DNA of 64,000 bases. It comes from Chrysomallon squamiferum. Its lineage: Eukaryota > Mollusca > Gastropoda > Neomphalida > Peltospiridae. How positions within the stretch are numbered: position 1 is the first letter of the stretch; each line of letters starts with the position of its first letter. The notes below the pieces were generated by a model. The model was not told where the DNA came from. It saw only the letters and a list, made by a program, of their open reading frames with translations, and made no database searches. Shown in pieces: positions 25,058-35,095 of the stretch. Made by a program: the position numbers and the translations under genes. The stretch is from the NCBI GenBank assembly GCA_012295275.1, contig CM022670.1:25486755-25550754 (forward strand), given 5' to 3'.

Positions 25058-25270
25058 TACATACACACATATACATATACACACATACAGACACACACAA
25101 ACATACAAACATACATACATAGAAACATACATAGGCACATACAAACTGACATACATACATACATACACACACATACATACATACATACATACATACATAC
25201 ATACATACATACATACATACATACTTACATACATACTTACATACATGCATATATACATATACATACATGC
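25058..25270. repeat. (ACAT)n microsatellite
   Basis: Imperfect CA-rich start grading into more than twenty ACAT units. Absent from the equivalent place at about 31.3 kb. A related short version lies near 43290-43370. Confidence 0.95.
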
Positions 25271-25468
25271 AAGCTCTGTATTGGTATCAGTATTCAACAG
25301 TTATCATTATGTGCCGCGCCCCGAATCTCACAGTAACTGAAATTGTATTTAATACCGTAATCATTCGTAAAAAGAATATACTGAGATCTCACTGTGTATT
25401 TAATAACTTGAAAAAAATATTCACTTATCTAGCGTACAATTAGCGTAACATTCGAAATATATAAATAA

Positions 25469-25473
<5 letters not shown>

Positions 25474-25512
<39 letters not shown>
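25474..25512. repeat. (TG)n microsatellite
   Basis: About 19 TG units immediately before the transposon-end-like segment at 25530. The matching position at 44130 lacks it. Confidence 0.95.
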
Positions 25513-25515
<3 letters not shown>

Positions 25516-25529
25516 AATCAAACTACTGA

Positions 25530-25587
25530 TTTGGCCTAATGCCTGAGGTATTTAGACTATAGATCGTCAGGCGTTTAGTCTAATGAT
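25530..25587. mobile_element. Short derivative of the 44.2 kb transposon end
   Basis: 'tttggcctaatgcctgagg' through 'gatcgtcagg' aligns with 44170-44223, in the same flanking context on the left side. It is followed within ~20 bases by 'attgaatttaatattctg', the flank seen at 31750 and 47408. It looks like an internally deleted copy or footprint of the element that is full-sized at 44.17-46.73 kb. Confidence 0.5.
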
Positions 25588-25706
25588 TGAATTTAATATT
25601 CTGTAATTTTTGTTTTCCTTTGTTTTCTCACTGATTAAATAAACTGGTATAACCTCATTTTATAATATTATTATTTATTGTAATAATGTTATCCTGCCGT
25701 TCTTAA

Positions 25707-25752
<46 letters not shown>

Positions 25753-26229
25753 AGCAAAGAGATTAAATACTTTTCTAGTAAGAAATTAAATACTTTTCTG
25801 CTAGCTGTTACATATATAATAATATGCAGTATGTAATATGGTACATACGGAATAGCGATTTGCGTTATTATGACTAATATACTGTACTGCAGTGAAATAA
25901 TTAGTGAGTTTGAAACTAATTTAACTGTTATATTTCATTTGATATTTATATCATTAAATCACATATGAACCTTAAAACTTATTTTATTGGGGTTTTATTT
26001 TGTTTTGTTTTGTTTTGTATATATTTATTTTTAGCTGACATTGCTGAAACATCAAAACGCTTCAAATCAACATATACTTTGAGACTACAATGTTAAAAAA
26101 AAATAGTTTTTATATGTATTGTGAGTGAAAGGAACTAAAAAGAGAGAACGATATTGAGTTTAATTTATTTATATTTTAGGATTTTCGAAATAATGTAAAT
26201 GACTATTCTTGGGAAAAAAGAAACAAAGA

Positions 26230-26304
<75 letters not shown>

Positions 26305-26430
26305 ATTATTATAATAATTTTTTAAATGATACTAAATGATAATTATCAGCACTTCTAATGAAAACTGAACTACTGCAACAATTATTGTCAAATTGTATTT
26401 TTCATCTAATAATTAAATTTGTTATTTGCA
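25588..26430. other. Spacer with (TA)n and (AAT)n tracts
   Basis: No gene. Bases 25588-26150 match 31745-32270 and, in part, 47405-47880. (TA)n at 25710-25750, and an (AAT)n/(ATT)n palindromic run at 26231-26310 that could fold into a hairpin. Confidence 0.6.
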
Positions 26431-26431
26431 G

Positions 26432-26775
26432 GGATTCTATTATAAAGATAAAAATCAACAGCTCCCATTAACATAACTGACGCCTGCCAACGAAATAAAT
26501 ATTAGAGTCACATGAGAAGTAGTTCTTCCACTTTAAAGAAAATGTACAGCCTGAAACAGTTCAGATCGAAGGAGTTTATGTACTATTCGACACCTTCTCT
26601 GATACTTGTTATAATATTTTATTATATTTATGTGACAAGTGTTCAGTATTGGAGCCTGGCATTAAGGATATTTAACAACAGGCACGTTGTCTTGAAAAGC
26701 GGGGGAGAAGGTACTATAGATGTAGTTTTAAATGTTCCAGGTCCTTGAGAACGATTTACAGAACTTTTCAGAAGA
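26432..26775 (+). pseudogene. Two-membrane-segment fragment, copy 3
   Basis: Only the first half survives: acceptor ATTTGCAG (ends 26431), then SSTLKKMYSLKQFRSKEF, a hydrophobic stretch (LILVIIFYYIYVTS), and VVLKSGGEGTIDVVLNVPGP with a stop where Ser is found at 17.7 kb. At about 26775 it is fused to 'atttataaaatctgag', sequence that normally lies beyond the plus-strand GT31 gene (5150). The second membrane segment and the whole GT31 copy are deleted. Confidence 0.5.
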
Positions 26776-26966
26776 TTTATAAAATCTGAGAAAACATGTT
26801 ATAATGAAAATAAAGAAATCATATTTTGACAATATTTTATATTATGTTTGAAGTATTTCTGTAAATAGTTATTGTGATTAAAATAATGTTACAGAGATGA
26901 CAGAAGTTTTCTTTTATCAAAAATATTATGTACAGTCTATTATCTATTCGTTTAAAATATCTTCTA

Positions 26967-28121
26967 TTAGTTTCCCACTGTGGAAGTAACATTATGACAG
27001 AAGACTACTGGATTCACCTCATTTTTCATTTCAGGTCCTAGCTGAGATAGTGCTGCGAACCACATCTTTTCGATGGCTTCGATCTTTTTCCCAGCAAGCG
27101 CAGCCAAATAAGAACAGTTTTTGGTTTTCGTGTAGCAGTCGAGACCAACATTTACCTTCATTACCGCGATTGGCAGAATGCTTTCAAATGTCACATTACC
27201 CACCTTGTTTGGAAGCATTCCAAACAAGTAAAGATCATCTATCCAAAAGAACGGAGTTATGTAAGCAGCTTGATATAGCGGATATATTAGGTCACGCGAT
27301 ATAAGAACTAGGTACCCCGTACAATAGTGAAATGGATATTTGACATAGCCACGAAATATTTTCTTGTCCACAACCCAGTTAGTTTTCCTTCTGTGGATGG
27401 GGTTGGCTCCGTTCTTTCGAAGGGGACAAAACATGGAACGTTTACTCGAAATTAATTTAGGATAAAACTTGTCCATTAGAATGAAAACGTTGAGAAATAT
27501 GTCGTCGTCTACTTTGACAATCATTTCGGCTTCTTGACAAAATTCATGTATCCATCTAAAAGCCAGAACTCCTTTGTGAGTCAGATTGTGATATGTGTCA
27601 AGGAAATTTCCCTGCACATCACCATACACAACACTTTCTTTTTCTATCAGCTTCTGAATGCTTTGGTTCTTTGGTATTCCAAAGAAAAACACTATCCTGA
27701 ACTGAAATTTAGGAAATATATTTCTGTTGGCCCACGTTTCTCGAATTATTCTGCGATTTCTAACATTTGTCGTCGCACTGTGGACAATGATTAGAAACTT
27801 TAAGTTTGTCACATTTACACAGATACTAGGATTGTTTATTATGTAAGGTGATTCGAGAGTCAATGCATACTGTGTTCGCTTTGAGATTTTTATGAAGCTA
27901 GTAGCTTTAATTTCATTTTCTTTTGCAGAGGCTATTCTTTTGTCAGTATGATTTAACACTGGTACATCAGTAATACTATTTACCTTCATAAGGAGATGTT
28001 TCGTCATATATTTGCTGTTGAGAAATATATATCTATAGTTAATATAAAGTGAAACACAATTTATTATCAATAATAACAGAATGAAAGGGACAGCGAAAGG
28101 AATTCCTTTGGCCTGTACCAT
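26967..28121 (-). CDS. GT31 beta-1,3-galactosyltransferase-like protein, array copy 3
   Basis: A 384-codon intact frame with the same architecture as copies 1 and 2. It lacks one codon (isoleucine) in the GDIVQGNF motif, reading GDVQGNF at about residues 167-173, because of a three-base deletion. RRIIRETW (123-130), the DDD metal site (205-207), YPFHYCTGY and WIDDLYLFG are kept. Other private changes are KNGANPIHRRKTNW, CTGY in place of CMGY, and FCHNVT near the C-terminus. Signal anchor about 10-27; sequons include N57 (NHT). The start is the conserved ATG of MVQAKG. The DIVQ motif is strongly conserved among GT31 enzymes, so activity may be reduced even though the gene is open. A 5' UTR acceptor is present. 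Confidence 0.88.
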   Translation of the reverse strand: MVQAKGIPFAVPFILLLLIINCVSLYINYRYIFLNSKYMTKHLLMKVNSITDVPVLNHTDKRIASAKENEIKATSFIKISKRTQYALTLESPYIINNPSICVNVTNLKFLIIVHSATTNVRNRRIIRETWANRNIFPKFQFRIVFFFGIPKNQSIQKLIEKESVVYGDVQGNFLDTYHNLTHKGVLAFRWIHEFCQEAEMIVKVDDDIFLNVFILMDKFYPKLISSKRSMFCPLRKNGANPIHRRKTNWVVDKKIFRGYVKYPFHYCTGYLVLISRDLIYPLYQAAYITPFFWIDDLYLFGMLPNKVGNVTFESILPIAVMKVNVGLDCYTKTKNCSYLAALAGKKIEAIEKMWFAALSQLGPEMKNEVNPVVFCHNVTSTVGN

Positions 28122-28219
28122 TTTCGGTTCATTTATTTAACAAAGACTGCAAGTTGTATTAATTTTATTTTTTCATGAGAACGTTAGTTTCCCCTTTCTT
28201 CGGTTTACAGCAGTAGAAT

Positions 28220-28250
28220 CTGTAAATAGAAAGAAAAAGGAAGTCATTTC
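28220..28250 (-). promoter_or_regulatory. 5' UTR splice acceptor, GT31 copy 3
   Basis: Minus-strand CCTTTTTCTTTCTATTTACAG, positioned about 100 bases upstream of the ATG as in the other copies. Confidence 0.65.
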
Positions 28251-28358
28251 TATACAATCTTTTTTATTATAATGCTCTCACTGGTTTTTTATTACGATCA
28301 TTCTCAGACACATATAGATGTGTTACTGGTGAAATTTTATGACTATAATCAAAGTTGA

Positions 28359-28406
<48 letters not shown>

Positions 28407-28543
28407 TAATAATAATAATAATAATAATAGTAATAATAATAATAATAAATAAATAAATAAATAAATAATACCCACATTACCATCATTCTCAGACACATAT
28501 ACATGTGTTACTGGTGAAATTTTATGACTATAATCAAAGTTGA

Positions 28544-28613
<70 letters not shown>

Positions 28614-28628
28614 AATAAATAAATAAAT
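28359..28628. repeat. Two (AAT)n/(AAAT)n tracts flanking a duplicated 95-base segment
   Basis: Two (AAT)n runs (28359-28447 and 28547-28607), each followed by (AAAT)n, bracket repeated copies of 'acccacat...actggtgaaattttatgac'. The same arrangement with shorter tracts occurs at 21498-21690. It is a small tandem duplication, and Leu-rich reverse ORFs here are spurious. Confidence 0.9.
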
Positions 28629-30955
28629 AATACCCACATAAGTATATTTATTGGAAAGAAGCTCCACTCTACTTTTTTATTATATTCAATCAAAATATAT
28701 GATAAACGAATAGTCTTTCTTAAAGGTTTGCCAAATAATTAGTTTAATTCTATAATAACACTTACTTGGTGAGCAAAATCTAACCGGAACAAATGAATGA
28801 AATAATGCTCGTAAATGTTTTAAAAACGTCCATGTAACAAATATACTTGCAGATATTTGACAGCAACGTAGCTGTCCAATCCAAAACAGATATATCGGAT
28901 TTACTTGTTCACGTGATAGGAATGGAGGAGAAAGGATCAGTTACATTTGTGGGTTGCTACATTTATACGACTGGAACAGGACTTTTATTTTTATTTTGTT
29001 TTTAATTTTATTTCATTCCAAATAAAACATCTACACTATAAACATATGTTTACCTTGTATGTAAGAAAGTTCTGTCTCTATATTATACAGAATCGTATAG
29101 GTAAATTGTATTTGATATTATAAAACAGCATTTGTTATTTAGTCATAGCTATTTACTGAAATATGCGTTGAAAAAGAAACAGATTAGTGCATTTTTAAAC
29201 ATCAGAAATAAATTGTTCAAATATGTATTATTTTCATAAACCCAATGCAGTTTCGAAGTGTGTATATAAAATACAGAGCTCAGTACAAGCACAGTAAGAG
29301 ACAATTCGATATTTCTTTCGTGTGGTTAGAGAATAGATAAGCTATTTATTGATGAATAAACATAAAAGACTGAAATGACATCTCGTGTTCGTCTCGGTCA
29401 CCTCAGTGTGCCCGCATCTGTTGTTATATAATACTATATAATACTGTAGCAGTCGAGGATAGCTAATGATGATAACGGGGATGACAGTGCAGTTTATTTC
29501 CCAAAAGTCAAACATTCAATTATGTTATGTTTTATTCTTTTACATTATTTCGTTCTTTATTTGTTTCTTTATTGCTTTCTTTATTTCCGAAAATACCAAC
29601 AACTGACATATAATATTTCACAGTCCAAGAAAATGGGAGTCGGAATAAGCATATTCTGTTGGTGTTTTGTGTCCTGTCAAGAGGTGCATTTGTTGTTGGC
29701 GTAGGTCAAAGTCAACTTGCTGGTATTTCCTACGTTTTGGTGCCAACTTACCACCAGCACTGAATATAATGACTGAATATAAAGACACTCACTATAGCGA
29801 TTGAAGCGTTCAGGCGCATCACTTGATCCCTTACTAATCGCTACAGTCTTCGGGCAGAGTGAGGTTAAACCGTTCGTCTCGAGTAACTGAACCTTTTGTA
29901 AGCAGACATTTAGACCTTATTTCACTTAAAGTAGTAGAATTTTAATAATAATGTTTTTTTGTTGTCGTTGTTGTTTTTTAAATGTGTAAATACGAATATA
30001 GTTCTATTTATTAAATTACAACAATGAGTATCTCCATAGTATGGATTTTACCATTGAGAGTACCTGTTCTACACGGTAGATTAGACAGCACTTGGAGCTG
30101 GATGTCAGACTGTAGTGAAACACCGTGTGACAATTATTCCCAACACAAATTGTAAGTAAAACCAATACCTGGTGGCATTACTACCCTATCTGTTCAAATG
30201 ACTTTCGATCTGCAGATGGACGCATTACAATGAAATACTGTCTGAGTTAAAATTTAAACAGTGCACAGATATATTACCTATTTTATATCTCAGAATACAA
30301 AATTAAATTTAAAGATAACAATGGCAAGAACAAAATTATAATTATTAAATCCTAATGTTGGTTTTGTAATACCATATATATCTTAATAATATTTTCAAGT
30401 TCATAAATATTCAGAGGCAGTTGTATTATACATTTAAACTGTTTCAAAATACTCTGAATTCGTAACAGTAGCGATAAATGAATTTAGAAATACCCACTGC
30501 CCAGTTTATTTGTATGGAAATTATCTTGAGTACCTATTATTTGAGGCACAAACAGAGAAAAAAATGAATTAAATGTAATCCGCCAACGTTTTATGTTTAT
30601 ACTGCAGCCGAGAGTTAGCTGATCTAGTCGTGTTAATGTCATATATTGCATTATATTATAGCCTTTCATGATGTCATGAAGGTTTAACCTCACTGTGACC
30701 GTCGTGTGCAGCGATTAGTTTGGGTAGAAAGAGAGAAAAACATTGTAAATTGTAATCCACCAACATGATGTCATGAAGACCCTATTGATTTCTAATCCAA
30801 TCTGACGTGCTACAGGTTTTATTTTTGGTTTAGGGCTTTATATTACACGGACAAATATTTAGTACTACATATACATTATGTCAGAAGCAATGATAAATCA
30901 CCATCATTTTTAAATCGAAATCGCGAATGCACTGAATACATTTGTACATACATTC

Positions 30956-30986
<31 letters not shown>

Positions 30987-31265
30987 CATACATATATACA
31001 CATGCACGCACACACGCAGACTCGCATACACACACATAAATCCAGATGTTCATTGTAATGCAGTGTGAAATATCAATTATTTAATGTTTTATTCCAATTT
31101 TAATGACTGTGAAAATTTCATTAACCCTGTCTTCATATTTTCAAAGGATATCGATAAGAAGAAATAGATAATATCTACCGAATTTCTTCTTTTCTTTTTG
31201 AAGAACAACGTGTATTATATTGTTTATTAACTTTAAGCATTTCACCTGACAAATATATCTTTCAC

Positions 31266-31296
<31 letters not shown>

Positions 31297-32300
31297 TATT
31301 AAATACATTTGACAAATGCAGTTTAAATAATTATTCTGCACTCCTTCCTTAGAGACATATCTTTTATGTGCATATATAGGCATCCATTAATACTAAATTA
31401 TAAGACTAGTAGAGCAGCATATAATGTTACTGTTGTAGATTAGTGCTCTATCAAAACGTTCCAGAAACAATTATTTACAGTATATTTAAATATATTTCAT
31501 ACATAGGCACATAGGAATTGTTTTTTCGATTTATTTAGGTGTATATTCCTTCCCGTAGATAGAAACATATCATGGCATTAGATATACAAGTGTTGTGGAA
31601 CACTGGGTGGAACGGGAAACAGAGTAATACGAAATGTTAAGACAGTTATTATTTGTTTTTAAAAAATCTGATCTATTTTATGAAAAGCTTTTTAAAGTTA
31701 CTTTTCTCTTATGTCCAGTAGCTATACAGTAACTAAAAATCTGTGTATGTTATTGAATTTAATATTCTGTAATTTTTGTTTTCCTTTGTTTTCTCATTGA
31801 TTAAATAAACTGGTATAACATCATTTTATAATATTATTATTTATTGTAATAATGTTATCCTGCCGTTCTTAATCTTATATGTATATATCTAGCAAAGAGA
31901 TGTAAGAAATTAAATACTTTTCTGCTAGCTGTTACATATATAATAATATGCAGTATGTAATATGTTACATACGGAATAGCTTTTTGCGTTATTATGACTA
32001 ATATACCGAACTGCACTGAAATAATGTGTGAGTTTGAAACTAATTTAACTGTTATATTTCATTTGATATTTATATCATTAAATCACATATAAACCTTAAA
32101 ACTTGTTTTATTGGGGTTTTATTTTGTTTTGCTGTTCGCTATATTTATTTTTTGCAGACATTGCTGAAATGTGAAAACGCTTCAAATGAACATATATCTT
32201 AACAGTACAATGTTAAAAAAAAGAGAGTTTTTATATGTATTGTGAGTGAAAGGAACTGAAAAGAGAGAACGATATTGAATTTAATTTATTTATATTTCAG
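28629..32300. repeat. Upstream flank of GT31 copy 3, duplicate of 21.7-26.1 kb
   Basis: Collinear with unit 2 at high identity up to about 31240. Then 31500-31740 has sequence shared with 47150-47400 but absent from unit 2, and 31745-32270 rejoins 25588-26150. The (ACAT)n, (TG)n and transposon-end pieces of unit 2 are missing here. No gene seen. Confidence 0.7.
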
Positions 32301-32691
32301 GATATTCAGGATGTCTCTGATTAATCCATAAAATATGTGAATGCTCGGGAAGTTTAGAAATACACATTCTTCACTCAAGTAAATTATCCATTTTCGAATT
32401 TTATTTTGATTTTATTTAAAGAATTTTTCACCTTTCGGAAATCTGATTTTATAAAGACAAGCTATACACAAAGCACTGGTGATACGTAACGATATCTACA
32501 CACTGTACATTAAAATATTCTGAGAACCCCCACCCTTATATATATAGAAGAAATAAAAAAATATGTATCTGCTTCGCGTAGTCAACCTAAAAAATAGTTT
32601 TCAGGTTCAAGGGAGAGAACTCCTGAAATCAACAAAAGCTGATGTCTGCGCCCTTTTCGAAATAATATAAATGATTATTGTTGGGAAAAAA

Positions 32692-32766
<75 letters not shown>

Positions 32767-32954
32767 TCCTAAATCACAACTTTACCATAATGATGATGAT
32801 AATGAAATATTATTATTAGTAGTAATAGTATTTGTATAATTATAATTTTTTTAATGATCCTAAATGATAATTATCAGCACTTCTAATGAAAACTGAACTA
32901 CTGCAACAATTATTGTCAAATTGTATTTTTCATCTAATAATTAATTTTTTTATT
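32301..32954. other. Unit-phase marker block and (AAT)n tract
   Basis: Starts with the recurrent 'ggatattcaggatgtc' block (also 1990, 39090, 47975, 54510, 60470) and ends in (AAAT)n/(AAT)n at 32690-32765. No gene. Confidence 0.55.
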
Positions 32955-33311
32955 TGCATGTATTCTATTGTAAAGATAAAAATGAACAACTCCCATTAAC
33001 ATAACTGATGCCTGCCAACGAAATAAATATTAGGGTCACCTGAGAACTATTTCAGCTACTTTAAACTAAATGTACAGCCTGAAACAGTTCAGATCGAAGG
33101 AGTTTATATACTACTCGACCCCTTATCTGATACTTGTTATAACATTTTATTATATTTATGTGACAAGTCTTCAGTATAGGAACCTGGCATTAAGGATATT
33201 TAACAATACGCACGTTGTCTTGAAAAGCGCTGTTGAGAATCCTGACGGTACTATCGATGTAGTTTGAAATGTTCCAGGCCTTTCAGAACGATTTGCAGAA
33301 TTTTTCAGGAG
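32955..33311 (+). pseudogene. Two-membrane-segment fragment, copy 4
   Basis: Same truncated structure and same 3' fusion point as copy 3 (junction to 'gatttataaaatctgag' at about 33311). The splice acceptor is destroyed (GCATG in place of GCAGG). The readable part is MYSLKQFRSKEF, a hydrophobic stretch, and NNTHVVLKSAVENPDGTIDVV, then TGA. Sharing the deletion point with copy 3 shows the deletion predates the duplication that separated them. Confidence 0.5.
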
Positions 33312-33599
33312 ATTTATAAAATCTGAGAAAACATGTTATAATGACAACAAAGAAACCATATTTTGACTATGTTTTATATTATGTTTGAAGTATTTTTGTA
33401 AAGAGTTATTGTGATTAAAATAATGTTACAGAGATGACAGACGTTTTCTTTTATCTTTATATATATAAAGATAAATGTTAATCTCTAGAGAAAACAAATC
33501 AGTATGGAGAACATTTCTACTATTATTATATTGAGTTTAAGACATTTCAGAAAAAACATAGGACAAATACTCAGAATTCATCTTTTCTTTAAAAAAAAC

Positions 33600-33601
<2 letters not shown>

Positions 33602-33650
<49 letters not shown>
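33602..33650. repeat. (GA)n microsatellite
   Basis: About 24 GA units in the position of the tract at 6641; shorter than its relatives. Confidence 0.95.
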
Positions 33651-33655
<5 letters not shown>

Positions 33656-33814
33656 GAATATTTATTTTAACCATACATTTTTATCTGAAATATAATAATA
33701 ACAAAACCAATTTTTTTTTAAATTGTTTTTTTAATTTTATTGTTTTACACAAATAGTATTATTGCCAAAAATGTTATGTACAGTCTATTATGTATGCGTA
33801 TTAAAAATGTTCTA

Positions 33815-34973
33815 TTAGTTTCGCACTGTGGAAGTAACATTATAATACAACACCACTGGATTCACTTCATTTTTCATTTCAGGTCCTAGCTGAGACACTG
33901 CTGCGAACCACATCTTTTCCACGGCTTCGATCTTTTTCCCAGCAAGCACAGCCAAATAAGAACAGTTTCTCGTTTTCGTGTAGCAGTCGAGACCAACATT
34001 TAACCTTCATGACCGCGATTGGCAGAATGCTCTCAAACGTCACATTACCCACCTTGTTTGGAAGCATTCCAAACAAGTAAAGATCATCTATCCAAAAGAA
34101 CGGAGTTATGTAAGCAGCTTGATATAGCGGATATATTAGGTCACGCGATATAAGAACTAGGTAGCCCATGCAATAGTGAAATGGATATTTGACATAGCCA
34201 CGAAATATTTTCTTGTCCACAACCCATTTACTTTTCCTTCTGTGGATGGGGTTGGTTCCTTTCTTTCGAAGGGGACAAAACATGGAACGTTTTCTCGAAA
34301 TTAATTTAGGATAAAACTTGTCCATTAGAATGAAAACGTTGAGAAATATGTCGTCATCTACTTTGACAATCATTTCGGCTTCTTGACAAAATTCATGTAT
34401 CCATCTGAAAGCCAGAACTCCTTTGTGAGTCAGATTGTGATATGTGTCAAGGAAATTTCCCTGAACGATATCACCATTCACAACACTTTCTTTTTCTATC
34501 AGCTTCTGAATGATTTGGTTCTTTGGTATTCCAAAGAAAAACACTATCCTGAACTGAAATTTCGGAAATATATTTCTGTTGGCCCACGTTTCTCGAATTA
34601 TTCTGCGATTTCTAACATTTGTCGTCGCACTGTGGACAATGATTAAAAACTTTAAGTTTGTCACATTTACACAGATACTGGGATTGTTTATTATGTAAGG
34701 TGAATCGAGAGTCAGTGCATACTGTGTTCGCTTTGAGATTTTTATGAAGGTAGAATTTTTAATTTCATTTTCTTTTGCAGAGGCTACTCTTTTGTCAGTA
34801 TCATTTAACACTGTTACATATGGAATACTATTTACCTTCAAAAGGAGGTGTTTCAGCATATATTTGCTGTTGAGAAGTATATATCTCTCTTTAGTATAAA
34901 GTGAAAAATAATTCATTATCAATAATAGCAATATGAAGGAGATAACGAAAGGAATTCCTTTGGTCTGAACCAT
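33815..34973 (-). pseudogene. GT31 array copy 4, frameshifted near the C-terminus
   Basis: Open from the conserved ATG (34973, MVQTKG) through every catalytic motif: RRIIRETW, GDIVQGNFLDTYHNLTHK, VKVDDDIFLN, YPFHYCMGY and WIDDLYLFG. One extra base in 'acatttaacc' at about 34000-34004 (other copies have one base fewer) then shifts the frame after AVMKV, near residue 324. The actual frame ends at 33879, giving about 364 residues with a 40-residue unrelated tail. The original last 61 codons are still present down to the expected stop at 33815, with few changes. An open reading extends six bases upstream of the ATG but begins with TTG, so the ATG is preferred. It could be a recent pseudogene, a truncated but active enzyme, or an assembly error. 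A 5' UTR splice acceptor is intact. Confidence 0.75.
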
Positions 34974-35061
34974 TTTCAATTCATTTATTTAACAAAGACT
35001 GCAAGTTGTATTAATTTAATTTTTTCATTAGTATTCTTTCTCCGGTTTACAGCAGTCGAAT

Positions 35062-35095
35062 CTGTAAATAAAAAGAAAAAGAAAGTAATTTCTAT
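35062..35095 (-). promoter_or_regulatory. 5' UTR splice acceptor, GT31 copy 4
   Basis: Minus-strand polypyrimidine tract (TTTCTTTTTCTTTTT) running into ATTTACAG, close to 90 bases from the ATG. Intact although the coding sequence downstream is frameshifted. Confidence 0.65.

Noticed and set aside
24870-25340. 156-codon ORF with a Thr/His/Tyr repeat
   Set aside because: The bulk is an (ACAT)n tract, and the non-repetitive start has no family features and is not open in the related sequence at 43.1 kb.
33879-34979. N-terminal extension 'MK' on GT31 copies 4 and 5
   Set aside because: The extra start codon is TTG; the conserved ATG two codons later matches the other copies.
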